Assembly (NCBI GenBank): GCA_035236585.1
Contig: CP141128.1
Location: forward strand, 25,945,618-26,009,617
Reading direction: 5' to 3'
Source: Warburgia ugandensis
Lineage: Eukaryota > Streptophyta > Magnoliopsida > Canellales > Canellaceae
DNA length: 64,000 nucleotides
In this document: in pieces, positions 22,130 through 36,400 of the stretch
Numbering within the stretch: the first letter of the stretch is position 1
How the letters are laid out: each line of letters starts with the position of its first letter
Notes under the pieces: model-generated
Told to the model about the DNA's origin: nothing
What the model saw: the letters and a program-made list of their open reading frames with translations, nothing else
The model's database searches: none
Position numbers and translations under genes: made by a program

Positions 22130-22379
22130 TTTTCATGGCCAATTTTCATGGTTTTCTGTAGAATTAAGTGATTTGTGTACAAATGCTAGCTTTGGAGGTA
22201 TTCATTCAGAGGAAGCAAAGCTGACAAGCATGATCTTACAAGTGCTTGATTGCTTCCTCTTTTCTTTTATTTCTTAATATATCTGGTAATAACATCTGGT
22301 AACTCCAATTCATGTTTTCATTTTCATGTTATTTGCTTTCCTTGTTAAATCAAAACCAATCTCTCATAGGCTTGGTGGT
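22130..22379. other. CACTA internal stretch without recognised content
   Basis: AT-rich sequence without an open frame of note or a repeat that I recognise. Confidence 0.4.
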
Positions 22380-23115
22380 GTAGCTTTAAAATTACTCACA
22401 ATGAAAAATCATGAGTTTGTACTTTAGATGTTAATGAATTAAATCCAATTTCAACCTACATATTAGGTAAAGAATTTTGGGACAACCTATAGACAATCCA
22501 CAACTATGAATGTTTTTATTATGAAAAGTAATGATTCTATTTTTGAAATTTTTACTAGATTTATCAATGTCATTAGTAGTTTGAAATCCTTTGGTAAGTC
22601 TTTTACTAGCTGATTTGGTGAATAAGATTCATAGGTCTTTCCTTAAATTTTGATACATCAAAGGGTCAACAATCCAAGAAGCTAAAGATTTAGAGAATTT
22701 GAAACTTGATGAGCTTATAAGGTCACTCATGACCTATAAGATTGCTCCTAAGTTCAGAAAAGAAGAGGAGCTAAAGAATAAGAAAGGAATATCACTTAGA
22801 TTCACTATCGAGGATGAGACTAAAAGTGTTGAAGATATTGCACTTCCTACTAGGAAGTTTAAGAAGTTCAATGAGGGAAGAAAGAATAGTTAAAAGAAAA
22901 ACTTTAAGAAAACTACCAACAAAGGAGATATCTCACTAAAGAAAGGTCCAATTGTTTGTTATGAGTTTAAGAAGCCTAGCCAAATCAAGCCAAAATGGCT
23001 ACTTTTGAAGAAAAACCAACAAAAGAATAAAGCATTGGTTGCAACATAGAGTGATAATGAAGACTCTAGATTCAAAGATGAAGTAGATGAAGTTGCCAAC
23101 CTTTGCTAATGGAAA
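22380..23115 (+). pseudogene. Ty1/copia-type Gag fragment inside the CACTA element
   Basis: Translated in changing frames, the region shows the order of a copia-type Gag (UBN2-like): FTRFINVISSLKSFGKSF near 22540-22600, then AKDLENLKLDELIRSLMTYKI around 22685-22745, an acidic/basic linker, and a knuckle remnant near 22955-23000. The open part is 22699-22893. The knuckle reads CYEFKKPSQIKPKW, so of the C-x2-C-x4-H-x4-C residues only the first Cys remains. No copia protease, RT or LTR is seen nearby. It is therefore a fragment, either inserted or captured by the transposon. Confidence 0.72.
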
Positions 23116-23590
23116 TAAAGGATGAAGAGAATGAACTATTGATCTAGCTAGAACACTTTATTTTGCATAATGTTATATTTTTCTAGTGTTTATGGATCTA
23201 GCTAAAAGTTTTAGCTTAATTAAATATATTGTGTTTTAGGCTGCTGTGCTTTCTGAGTAGGCATACAAGAAGAGTTACTCTGGAGTAAATCTCAATGAAA
23301 TGTGAACTGAATGGGCTGAGTATGTAATGAGTTTCAATTAAATCACTTTGAGTAACTACATGAACTTGAAATATATAATAAATTATTTTTATCATTGACT
23401 TTTGTGCATCTATATATTGTAATTTAAGCAATGAATGAGAGGAAATTTGGAGTGTAGGAATAATTGAGTATGGATGAAGTGAATTTGGAGCTTGAACATG
23501 AAGTGAATATGGGGCAGTTGAATTATATAACTTTTATGAGATGTAAAATGAGAGGGTTACTTAGATTATGAAAGTAAATGTGAATGTGTA
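23116..23590. other. CACTA 3' internal stretch without recognised gene
   Basis: AT-rich sequence without a recognisable protein or repeat. It leads into the right subterminal cluster. Confidence 0.4.
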
Positions 23591-23594
23591 TGGA

Positions 23595-24170
23595 TTTATA
23601 TTTTTGAAGTTATTTTTAAAAAAATGACTTTAAAAGTCCATCAACATGAGCTTTTGAAGTCGCTTATCAAGAAAATGACTTCTAAAATCACCAAATTTAG
23701 AAGTCATTTTATTGTAAGCAACTTCAAAAGTTCATCAAAATGTGGCCCTTTTGAAGTCACTTAAAGAAAATGACTTCTAAAGTCACCATCTTTAAATGTT
23801 GTTTTTTTTTTTTTTTGTAAGCAACTTGAAAAGTTCATCAAGATTTGGTTCTTTTGAAGTCACTTATAAGAAAATGACTTCTAAAGTCACCAACTTTAGA
23901 AGTTTTTTTTTCTATAAGCAACTTGAAAGTTCATCAAGATGTGGTTCTTTGAAGTTGCTTAAAAGAAAATGACATCTAAAGTCACCAACTTTAGAAGTTG
24001 TTTCTCTGTAAGCGACTTCAAAAGTCAAAAACATTTTAAGTCGCTTATATGAAAATGACTTCTAAAGTTTGTGACATTAGAAATTATATTTATATAAGCA
24101 ACTTCAAAAGTCAAAATCTTTTAAAATCGCTTACAAAAAAATGACTTTAAAAGTTACCAACTTTCTAAGT
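23595..24170. repeat. Right subterminal repeat cluster of the CACTA element
   Basis: The motifs gacttctaaagtcacc, caacttcaaaagttcatc and cttttgaagtcgctta repeat in an ordered series of about 80-100 bp per round, more regular than the left cluster. The paired inverse motifs could form hairpins. The cluster ends about 10 bp before the presumed right terminus. Confidence 0.82.
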
Positions 24171-26116
24171 TGGCTCGGTAGAAATCTCTTATTAGAGATA
24201 TTTAGTGTTATTTGTTTCTTCTATCTTTATTATTTTTTCCTTGTCATTTTTATCTTTCTCAATCATTGTAACAAGAAAGTAAGTGAAGAAAATAGTAGGT
24301 AGTAGATATTTTAACATAGTTTTAAGATAGTTATTTTCTTTAGTTGTACATTAATTTAATTTCTTTATTTATTTATTACTTTAAATTTGATGCAATTAAT
24401 TTATGTTAAATTAGAAATTATGCTAGCATAGTTTTTTTTTCCTGATGTCTTAAAAAATTTAATGTAAGATTTATCTCAATTTGGAAAAGGAAAAATTGCC
24501 CTTAGTATAATTCTTTGATTCAATGTAATTATTTTTCTTAATGAATTCTTTGAGCTAATCCTTGATTCCTTATATTTAGGTTTACATATATTACTTAGGA
24601 TTTAGTAATTTATTTGGTCTCTAATAATCAATTATTTTAAGTTAAATTTTTATAGCTACCACATTCGAGAAAATGGTCATAATTTTGATTTTCTTAAGTT
24701 ATAAGGAGGAATAACTAGTAGTGGACCCTAATGCTAGTTTAGGTGATCTCTAATGCTAGTGTTCAATTATATTTGATTTTCCTAATTCAAAGAAATCTAA
24801 TCCATTTGATCATTCATCACGTAATCTTGTAATATTTCTAGTGTAAATCTTTTAGCATCATTAAGTTGAATAATTTGGTGCTGTGAACACAAACTATATC
24901 CTCCTTGTGGATTCAACCTTGTAACACTACAATTGACTAACTGTGCACCTGCAAGAAATCTCTCAACAAGATTTTGTCTCCGTTGTCGAGGAGGTGATCA
25001 TGCGACCAAAGCACCATCATATTAGGTTTAGATTAACTAAATTAGTTATTTTTCTTTGTGTGGAATTGTAGTAAGGTTTACTTGTATTTTGTTTTCAATT
25101 CTAAATTCAACTTAAAAGTTGTAATAATATAGGTCAAGGATAAACCATCATTGCTTGGAAGTGGAGTTGGTTTGTAAATGGTTTACCTTTGTACGAGAAG
25201 GCTTAACTCTAGGACCCCATTATAAGATCTACTCAATCTTTTATTTTCCCATGATTTATGATTGGCATTGTTAAAGTAGATTTGTGTACTTGTCTCGTAG
25301 TATAATCTCATACAGATAGCATTTATCTTTTAATTTTTGGATATCTAAAATGTTGTTGCATTAATATATTATTTTTCCTCCATTTTTTCAAAACATTTAT
25401 CAAATATAAGGTGATTTAATATGCCATAATGAATAGAAAATTGATTAGTAATGAGCCAAGGACATGTTGAAGAATCTTCTAAAAAATTAGAAATATTTAG
25501 TCTTATTGGTTTCTTTTATCTTTATTATTCTTTTATCTCAAAATTTATTTAGGATATTTTTTTTCCTTAGAATTAGGAAATATCACTCATTAATTCCTAA
25601 TCTCTTAGAAAATTTAATTTAAAATTTATCTCAATTAGGAAAAGGCAAAATTGCCCTTAATACAATTCTTTGATTCAATATCATTACTTTTCTTAATAAT
25701 TTATTGGAACTAATCCTTCACTCACTATAGTTATGTTTACCTGGAATACTTAAGAGTAGATAATCTCACTTGTTTCTTATGATAACATATTTTTATGTTA
25801 AATTTACATAAATTCACATTCGAGAAAATGGTCATAGTTTCGATCTACTTCTTATGTTGTACGGAACAATAATTAGTGATGGACCCAATTGCTAGTTTAG
25901 GTGATTTGTAATCCTAACCTTCAAATATATTATATTTTCTTGATTCAGAGGAATCTAATCAATTTGATCATTCATCACCTCATCTTGTAATCTTTCTAGT
26001 GAAAATATTTTAGGATCATTATAGTAGAATAATTTGGTGCCTTCAACTCATACTATATCCTCCCTGTGGATTCAACCTTGCAACACTATATTTGTCTAAC
26101 TATACACTTGCAGGAG

Positions 26117-29100
26117 GTGATCATGTGACCAAAGCACCATCATATTAGGTTTACAATAATTAAAGTAGTTATTTTTCTTTTGAATGGAATTGTACTGAGG
26201 TCAACCTCTGTTTTATTTTAAATCATAAATTCAATTTAAAAGTTGTAATAATACATGTGAACGATAAACTATTGTTGCTTTGCAGTGGAGGTGGCTTTTA
26301 AATGGTTTATTCTTGTATGAGAAGACTAAATTATAGGACCCCACTATAAGATCTACTCAATCTTTTATTTTTTTCAAGATTTAAGATTTGCATTGTTAAA
26401 GTAGATTTGCACACTTGTTTGGCAGTATATTCTCATATAGACACCATTTATACTATAATTGTTGGATATTTTTGAGGATGTTGCATTAATATATTTTTTC
26501 TTGCACTTTTAGGAAACATTTATATACTTTTAGGTTATTTATTGTGGTATAATGAATAGAAATTGATTACTAATGAGCTAAGAACATGTTGAAGAATCTT
26601 CTAAAAAATTAGAAATATTTAATATTATTTGTTTCTATTCTTCCTTATTATTCTTTCCTTGTAATTTTTCTCTTTATCAATCACTATAACAAGCAACTAA
26701 GTGAAGAAAATGGTGGAAAATAGATATTTTAACATAGTTTTAGGATAGTTATTTTCTTTAGTTGTACATTAATTTAATTTGTTTATATTTTTATTACTTT
26801 AATTTGTATGTAATTAATTTAAGTTAAATTAGAACTTATGCTAGGATAGGCTTTTTTTTCATAGGATTTAAGTGATCCTATAGTAGCATTAGAAAATATC
26901 ATTGATTAATTCCTGATGTTTAAGAAAATTTAATTTAAGATTTATCTTAATTTGGAAAAGGAAAAATTGCTCTTAGTACAATTCTTTGATTAATTTCCTT
27001 ACTTTTCTTAATGAATTCTTGGAACTAATCGTTGATTCATTATAGTTAGATTTATGTGGAATACTTAGAATTCGGTAGTCTATCTTGTTTCTTATGTTTA
27101 ATTCTTTTTAGTTAAAATTACATAGATACCACATTTCGGAAAAAGGTTATAGTTTCGATTTACTTCTTAAGTTATAAGGAGGAATAACTAGCCGTGGACC
27201 CAATTGCTTGTTTAGGTGATCGTAAATCCTATCCTTCTATTATATTTTACTTTCATTATTCAAAGAAATCTAATCCATTTGATCATTCATCGCCACATCT
27301 TGTAATCTTTCTAGTGTAAATCTTTTAGGATCATTATAGTAGAATAATTAGGGGCCTTGAACTCATACTATATCCTCCCTGTGGAGTAGACCCTCCACAC
27401 TACAATTGACTAATTGTGTAGTTGCAGGAAAATGATCAACAAGTTTTTGTCCCCATTGCTGAGGAGGGAATGATGTGACCAAAGCACAATCATATTGGTT
27501 TTAAAATAATTCAATTAGTTACTCCTTTTTTTAATGGAACTATAGGGACGTTGGCCTATATTTTATTTTAAATAATAAATTCAATTTAAAGGTAGTAATA
27601 ATACGAGTCAAAGATAAACCATCATCGCTTGGAAGTGGAGGTGGTTTGTAAATTGCTTACCATAGTGTAAAAATACTTAATTATAGGACCCCACTATAAG
27701 ATCTACTCAATCTTTTATTTTTCCAATATTTAAGATTTGTATTGTTAAAGTAGAATTGTATACTTGTCTAGTAGAATAAGCTCACATAAATAGTATTTAT
27801 CTTTTAATTGTTGGATACTTTCATGGTTGTCGCATTAATATTTTATTTTTCTTGCATTTAAAAAAAAAAACCTACTTTAAGGTGATTTATTGTGCCATAG
27901 TGAATAGCAATCGATTGGTAATGAGCTAAGGACATGTTGAAGAATCTTCTCAAAACTTAAAAATATTTAATTTTATTTGTTTCTTTTAATTTTATTATTC
28001 TTTTCTTGTAATTTTTCTCTTTCCCAATCATTGTAACAAGCAAGAAAGTAAAGTGAAGAGTGGAAAGCATATTTTCTAACATATTTTTAGGATAGTATTT
28101 TTCTTTAGTTGTCAGTTAATTTAGTTTATTTAAAATTTTATTACTTTAATTCTGATGTAATTAGTTTATGTTAAATTAAAATTTATGCTAGGATAGTTTT
28201 TTTTCCCTTATGATTAGAGTGATCCATTAATAACGTAAGGAAATACCACTCATTCATTCCTAACATCTTAGAAAATTTAATTTAAGATTTCTCTCAATTT
28301 GAAAAATACAGAATTGCCCTTAGTACAATCCTTTGATTCAATATTGTTACTTTTCCTAATAAATTCGTGGAACTAATCCTTCATTCTTTATAATTAGGTT
28401 TTCCTGGAATACTTGGGATTCGGTAATCTATCTAGTTTGTAATGATCAATTATTTTTAAGTTAAATTTTCATAGATACCACATTTGAGAAAATGGTCATA
28501 GTTTCAATCTACTTCTTAAGTTATGAGGAGCAATTACTACGACCCAATTGCTAGTTTAGGCAATCTATAATTCTAACCATCAATTATATTTTATTTTCTT
28601 GATTCAAAGTGATCTAATCCATTTGATCATCCATCCCCACATCTTGTAATCTTTCTAGTGTAAATCTTTAATGATCATTTAGTAGAACAATTTGGCACCT
28701 AGAACTCATAGTATATCCTCCCTATGGATTTGACCCTGCAACACTATAATTGACTAACTACGCACTTGCTGGAACACAATCAACAAGTTTTGGTCACCGC
28801 TGCCAGGGTGGTGATCATGTGACCAAAGCACTATCATGTTAGGTTTTGAATAATTAAATTATTTATTTTTCTTTTGAATGGAATTGTGATGTGGTCAACC
28901 TGTATTTTATTTTAAATCATAAATTCAATTTAAAGGTTGTAATAATACAGGTCAAGAATAAACTATTGTTGCTTGGAAGTGGAGGTGGTTTTTAAATGGT
29001 TTACTCTTGTACGAGAAGAATTAATTCTAGGACCCCACTATAAGATCTACACAATCTTTTATTTTTTTCAAGATTTTAGATTTGCATTGATAAAGTAGGT

Positions 29101-29782
29101 ATGGATACTTGTCTGGTAGTATAATCTCATATAAGTAGCATTTATCTTATAACTATTGGATATTTTCATGGTTGTTGCATTAATGCATTATTTTTCTAGC
29201 ATGTTTAGAAAACATTTATCTACTTTAACATGATTTACTAAGCCATAATGAATAGAAATTGATTACTAATGATCTAATGACATGTTGAAGAATCTTCTCA
29301 AAAATTAAAAATATTTACTTTTGTTTGTTTGTTTTATCTTTATTTTTTTCCTTGTAATGTTTCTCTTTCTAAATCATTGTAACATGCAAGTAAGTGAAAA
29401 AAAGAATTGGAAAGTAGATATTGTGACATAGTTTTAGGATATTTATTTTCTTTAGTTTTACCATAGTTTCATTTATTTATATTTTTATTACGTTAATTTT
29501 TATGTAATTAATATATGTTAAATTAGAAATAATGCTAGGATAGTTTTTTTTTTTTTCTTCCTTAAGATTAGGGTGATAAAATAATAGCATTAGGGAACAC
29601 TACTCATTAATTCCTAATGTCTTAAATGTCTAAGAAAATTTAATTTAATATTTATCCCAATTTGGAAAAGGTTGAACTCATACTATATCTTCCTTGTGGA
29701 TTTGAACCTACAACACTACAATCGACTAATTGTGCACTTGCAAGATAACTCTCAACAAGTTTTTGTTGTTGTTGCCGACGTG
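26117..29782. repeat. Higher-order repeat, copy 1 (three monomers, 3666 bp)
   Basis: Monomers A (26117), B (27467) and C (28811) match the next three one by one. A has gtggagtagaccct and taagttaaattag; B has an aattcaattag start and a tagggacg/taggggcg variant; C has atgttaggttttgaata and the deletion joining gaaaagg to ttgaactcatac. Confidence 0.75.
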
Positions 29783-32700
29783 GTGATTATGTGACCAAAG
29801 CACCATCATATTAAGTTTAGAATTATTAAATTAATTAGTTCTCTTTTGAGTGGAATTGTAGTGAGGTCGACCTCTATTTTATTTTAAATCATAAATTCAA
29901 TTTAAAAGTTCTTATAATATAGGTCAACAATAAACTATCAATGCTTGGTAGTGGAGGATGTTTTTTAAGTGGTTTACTCTTGTATGAGAAGACTTAATTA
30001 TAGGACCCCATTGTAAGATCTACCCAGCCTTTTATTTTTTTCAAGATTTAAGATTTGCATTATTAAAGTAGATTTGCATACTTGTCTGGTAGTATAATCT
30101 CATATAGACAGCATTTATCTTATAATTGTTGGATATTTTAAGGATGTTGCATTAGTATATTTTTTTCTTGCATTTTTAGATAGCATTTATCCACTTACAA
30201 GTGATTTACTGTGCCATAATGAATAGAAATTGATTAGTAATAAGCTAAGGGCATGTTGAAGAATGATCTCAAAAATTAAAAATATTTAGTATCATTTGTT
30301 TCTTTTTTCCTTATTATTCTTTCCTTGTAATTTTCTCTTTATCAACCATTGTAACAAGCAAGTGAAGAACATAGTGGAAAATGGATATTTTAACATAGTT
30401 TTAGGATAGTTCTTTTCATTAGTTGTACATTAATTTAATTTGTTTATATTTTTATTACTTTAATTTGTATGCAATTAATTTAAGTTAAATTAGAAATTAT
30501 GTTCGAATATATATATATATATATATATATTCATAGGATTTGAGTGATCCTATAGTAGCATTAGGAAATACCACTGATTAATTCCTAAAAACTTGAAAAT
30601 TTTAATTTAAGATTTATCTAAATTTGAAAATGGAAGAATCTCTCTTAGTACAATTCTTTGATTCAATGTCCTTTTCTTAATGAATTCTTGGAACTAATCC
30701 TTGATTCATTACAATTAGGTTTATGTGGAATACTTAGGATTTGCTAATCTATTTTTCTTTTAATGTTCAATTATTTTTAAGTTAAAATTTCATGGATACC
30801 ACATTTGGGAAAAAGGTCATAATTTCGATCTACTTCTTAAGTTTAAGCAGAAATAACTAGTAGTGGACCCAATTGCTAGTTTAGGTGATCACTAATCCTA
30901 TCCTCCAATTATATTTTACTTTCATTACTCAAAGAAATCTAACCCATTTGATTATTCATCACCACATCTTATTATCTTTCTAGTGTAATTCTTTTAGGAT
31001 CATTATAGTAGAATAATTAGGTGCTTGAACTTGTATAATATCCTCCCTGTGGAGTAGACCCTAAACACTACAATTGACTAACTGTGCACTTGTAGGAAAA
31101 CGATCAACAAGTTTTTGTCCTTGCTGCCGGGGAGGTGATAATGTGACCAAAGCACCATCATATTAAAGTTAGAATAATTCAATTAGTTATTTTTCTTTTG
31201 AGTGGAATTGTAGGGGCGTCGAGCTGTATTTTATTTTAAATAATAAATTCAATTTAAAGGTTATAATAATATAGGTAAAAGATAAACCATCATTGCTTGG
31301 AAGTGGAAGTGGTTTATAAATGGTTTACCATAGTACAAAAAAAGACTTAATTATAGGACCCCACCATAAGAGCCACTCAAATCTTTTATTTTTCCAAGAT
31401 TTAATATTTGTATTGTTAAAGTAGATTTGCATACTTGTCCAGTAGAATAATCTCACATAAATAGTGTTTATCTTTTAATTGTTGGACATTTTCAAGGTTG
31501 TTGCATTAGTATTTTATTTTTCTTGAATTTTAAAAAAACATTTATCTACTTTAAGGTGATTTACTGTGCCATAGTGAGTAGCAATTGATTTCTAATGATC
31601 TAAGGACATGTTGAAAAATATTCTTAAAAGTTAAAAATATTTAGTGTTATTTATTTCTTTTATCTTTATTATTCTTTTCTTGTAATTTTTCTCTTTCTCA
31701 ATCATTGTAACTAGCAACTAAGCAAAGTAAATAGTGTAAAGTAGATATTCTAACATAGTTTTAGGATAGTTCTTTTCTTTAGTTGTCAATTAATTTAATT
31801 TAGTTAAATTTTCATTAATTTAATTTTGATGTAATTAATTTATGTTAAATAAGAAATCATGCAAGGATAGTTTTTTTTGTTTTCCCCCTTAAAATTAGAG
31901 TGATCCATTAATAGCATTAGGAAATACTACTCATTCATTCCTAATGTCTTAGAAAATTTAATTTAAGATTTCTCTCAATTTGGAAAAAGGCTAAATTGCC
32001 CTTAGTACAATCCTTTGATTCAATGTCATTACTTATCCTAATGAATTCTTGGTACTAATCTTTAATTCGTTAAAGTTAGGTTTACATGGAATACTTAGGA
32101 TTCATTAATCTATCTAGTTTTTAATGATCATTTATTTTTAATTTAAATTTTCAAAGATATCACATTCGAGATAATGGTCATAGTTTTTATCTACTTCTTA
32201 AGTTATGAGGAGCAATGACTAGCAGTGAACCCAATTGCTGGTTTAGGCTACCTATAATCCTAACCTTCAATTATATTTTATTTTCTTGATTCAAAGAAAT
32301 CTAATCCATTTGATCATTCATCCGCTCTTCTTGTAATCTTTCTAGTGTAAATCTTTTGTTATCATTATAGTAGAACAATTTGGTGCCTTGAACTCGTACT
32401 ATATCATCCCTATGGATTCGACCCTACAACACTATAGTTGACTAATTCTGCACTTGTAGGGAAACTATCAACAAGTTTTGGTCACTGCTGTCGGGGTGGT
32501 GATCATGTGACCAAAGCACCATCATGTTAGGTTTTGAATAATTAAATTATTTATTTTTCTTTCGAATGGAATTGTGATGTGGTCAACTTGTATTTCATTT
32601 TAAATCATGAATTCAATTTAAAAGTTGTAAGAATACAAGTCAAGAATAAACTATTGTTTCTTGGAAGTGGAGGTGGTTTTTAAACGGTTTATTCTTGTAT

Positions 32701-33466
32701 GAGAAGAATTAATTCTAGGACCCCACTATAAGATCTTCTCAATCTTTTATTTTTTTCAAGATTTTAGATTTGCATAGTTAAAGTAGGTATGCATACTTGT
32801 TTGGTAGTATAATCTCATATAGGCAGCATTTATCTTATAACTATTGAATATTTTCATGGTTGTTGCATTAATTTATTATTTTCCAGCATTTTTAGAAAAC
32901 ATTTATCTACTTTAACATGATTTACTAAGCCATAATGAATTGAAATTGATTAGTAATGATCTAATGACATGTTGAAGAAGCTTCTCAAAAATTAAAAATA
33001 TTTACTGTTTTTTGTTTCTTTTATCTTTATTTTTCTTTCCTTGTAATGTTTCTTTTTCTAAATCATTGTAACATGCAAGTAAGTAAAAAAAAATTTTGAA
33101 AAGTAGATATTGTGACATAGTTTTAGGATAGTTATTTTCTTTAGTTGTACAATAGTTTCATTTATTTATATTTTTATTACTTTAATTTTTATGTAATTAA
33201 TTTATGTTAAATTAGAAATAATGCTAGGATTAGTTTTTTTTCCCCTTATGATTAGAGTGATACAATAATTGCATTACGGAACACTACTCATTAATTCCAA
33301 ATGTCTTAAATGTCATAGTAAATTTAATTTAAGTTTTATGTCAATTTGTAAAAGGCTGAACTAATACTATGTCTTCCCTGTGGATTCGAACTTGCAACAC
33401 TACAATTGAATAATTGTGCACTTGCAAGATAAATTTCAACAAGTTTTTGTCATCGTTGCTGGGGTG
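29783..33466. repeat. Higher-order repeat, copy 2 (three monomers, 3684 bp)
   Basis: This is the second copy of the A-B-C trimer, with the same diagnostic variants as copy 1 and the same deletion in its C monomer (junction near 33352). The monomer at 33467 again starts like A but then diverges, so a third full copy is not clear. Confidence 0.75.
30506..30531. repeat. AT microsatellite inside a satellite monomer
   Basis: A TA run replaces the usual T run of the monomer at this position. It is specific to this copy. Confidence 0.7.
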
Positions 33467-36400
33467 GTAATCATGTGACCAAAGCACCATCATATTAGGT
33501 TTAGAATTATTAAATTAATTATTTTTCTTTTGAGTGGAATTGTAGTGATGTCGACCTATATTTTATTTTAAATCATAAATTCAATTAAAAGGTTGTATTA
33601 ATAGAGCTAAAAGATAAACTATAGATGCTAAGAAGTAGAGGAGGTTTTTAAATGGTTTGCTATTGTACTATAAGACTTAATTCTAGACCTCCATTGTCAA
33701 ATCTACTCAATCTTTTATTTTTTTCAAGACTTAAGAATTGCATTGTCAAAGTGAATTTCCATATTTATCTAGCATTATAATCTCATTAGACAGCATTTAT
33801 CTTATAATTGTTAAATATTTTCAAGGTTGTTGCATTATTATATTATTTTTCTTACATTTTTAAAAATTGTTTATCTATAATAAGGTGATTTACTATGCCA
33901 TAATGACTAAAAATTGATTAGTAATGAGCTAAGGACGTGCTGAAGAATCTCCTCAAAAATTAGAAATATTTAGGGTTATTTTTTCATTTACCATTATTAT
34001 TTTTTCCTTGTAATTTTTGTCCTTCTCAATCATTGTAACAAGCAGGAAAGTGAAGAAAATATTGAAAAGTGGATATTCTAACATAGTTTTAGGATAGTTC
34101 TTTTCATTAGATGTAAATTAATTTAATTTATTGAAATAATCATTACTTTAATTTTGATGTTATTAATTTATGTTAAATTAGATATTATGCTGGGCTTTTT
34201 ATTTTTATTTTTATGATTAGAGTGATCACATAATAGCATTAGGGAACACTACTCATTAATTCCTAATGTCTTAGGAAATTTAATTTAAGATTTATCTACA
34301 TTTGGAAAAGGTAGAATTGCGCTTAGTTTAATTCTTTGATTCAATGTCATTACCTTTCTTGGTGAATTCTAGGAATTAATCCTTGATTCGTTATATTTGG
34401 GTTTGCATGTAATACTTAGCATTTAGTAATCTACCTAATTTCTAATGATCAATTATTTTTAAGTTAAACTTACATAAATACCACATTCAAGAAAATGGTC
34501 ATAGTTTCGATATACTTCATAAGTTATAAGGAGGAATAACTAATGGTGGACATAATTGCTCATTTAGGAGATCTCTAATCCTAACCTTCCAATGTATTTT
34601 ATTTTCTTGATTCAAAGAAATCTAATCCACCACATCTTGCAATCTTTCTTGTGTAAATCTTTGAGGATCATTATAGTAGAATAAATTGGTGCCTTGAAGT
34701 CATACTATATCCACCATGTGGATTCAATCCTACAACCCTACAATTGGCTAACTATGCACTTGCAAGAAAACAATTTACAAGTTTTTGTCACCATTACGAG
34801 GGAGTTGATCATGTGACCACAACACCATCATATTAGGTTAGGAATAATTAAATTAGTTATTCTTCTATTGAGTGGAATTGTAATAAGGTTGACCTATATT
34901 TTATTTTAAATCATAAATTCAATTTAAAGGTTGTAATATTACAGGGTCAAGATAAACTCTTATTGCTTAGAAGTGCAAGTGGCTTTAAAAAGGTGTACTC
35001 TTGTATGAGAAGACTTAATTATAGGACCCCATTGTAAGATCTACTCAATCTTTTATTTTTTTCAAGATTTAAGATTTGCATTGTTTAAGTAGATTGTGTG
35101 CTTGTTCGGTAGCATAATCTCACATAAACAACATTTATCTTATAATTGTTGGATATTTTAAAAGTTGTTGCATTAGTATATTATTTTTTGTGCCATTTTT
35201 AGAAAACATTCATCTACTTTAAGGTCATTTACTCTACCATAATGAGTAGAAATTGATTAATAATGAGCTAAGGACTTGTTGATGAGTCTTCTAAAAATTT
35301 TGAAAAATTTAGTCTTATTTGTTTCTTTTATCCTTCTTATTCTTTCCTTATAATTTTTCTCTTTCTCAATCATTGTAGCAAGCAAGTAAGTGAAGAAAAT
35401 AATGGAAAGTACATATTTTAACATAGTTTTAGGATAGTTATTTTCTATAGTTGTACATTAATTTAATTAATTTATATTTATATTACTTTTATTTTTGTGA
35501 AATTAATTTATGTTAAATTAGAGATAATGCTAGGATAGATTTTTTTTTTTTTTTTTCCCTTAAGATCAAAGTGATCCTATAAGTGCATTAGGGAACACCA
35601 CTCATTAATTGCTAATGTCTTAGAAAATTTAATTTAAGATTTATCTCAATTTAGAAATGGCAAATTGCCCTTAATACAATTCTTTGATACAATGTCATGA
35701 TTTTATGTAATGAATTATTGGAACTAGTCCTAGATCCATTATAGTTAGGCTTACATGGAATACTTATGTTTCGGTAATCTGTTTACTCACTAACGATCAA
35801 TTATTTTTAGTTAAATTTTCATAGACACCACATTTGAGAAAATGGTCATAGTTTGGATCTGCTTCTTAAGTTATAAGGAGGAATAATTAGCAGTGGACCC
35901 TAATGCTAGTTTAGGTGATCTCTAATGCTATCCTTCTATTATATTTTATTTTCCTAATTCAAAGAAATCTAATCCATTTGATCATTCATCACCTCATCTT
36001 GTAATGTTTCTGGTGTAAATCTTTTCGCATCATTTAGTAGAAGAATTTGGTGCCCTAAACTCAAACTAAATCCTCCTTGTGGATTCAACTCTGTTACACT
36101 ACAATTGACTAATTGTGCACTTGCAGGGAAACTCTCAATGAGTTTTTGTCGCCATTTCCATGGAGGTGATCTTGTGACCAATGAACCATCATATCAGGTT
36201 CAGAACAACTAAATTAGTTATTCTTCTTTTGGCTGGAATTATAGTGAGGTTGACTTGTATTTTATTTTAAATCATAAATTCTATTTAAAGGTTGTAATAA
36301 TACATGTCAAGGATAAACCATCATTGCTTGGAAGTGGAGGTGGTTTGTAAATGGTTTACCTTTGTACGAGAAGATTTAATTCTAGGACCCCATTGTAAGA

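Larger units (their letters stand above)
15110..24182 (+). mobile_element. CACTA (En/Spm-like) DNA transposon, decayed, about 9.1 kb
   Basis: The left end reads cactactacacacaagg, a typical CACTA terminus, and begins exactly where satellite monomer 3 breaks off. Short subterminal motifs (gactttaaaagt and its reverse complement) crowd both ends, and a TNP2-type transposase remnant lies inside in plus orientation. The right end is decayed: around 24171-24182 it reads tggctcggtaga instead of a clean inverted ...tagtg. The trinucleotide aat lies on both sides (15107-15109 and 24183-24185), which fits the usual 3-bp duplication, but three AT bases are weak evidence. Confidence 0.82.

Noticed and set aside
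21833..22182. Overlapping proline-rich open frames on the minus strand
   Set aside because: Three frames are open at once because the plus strand is G-rich. No domain, no conserved start, no sign of selection.
35969..36181. Open frame of 70 codons in the satellite
   Set aside because: It sits in the conserved monomer end that is closed in other monomers. No domain.
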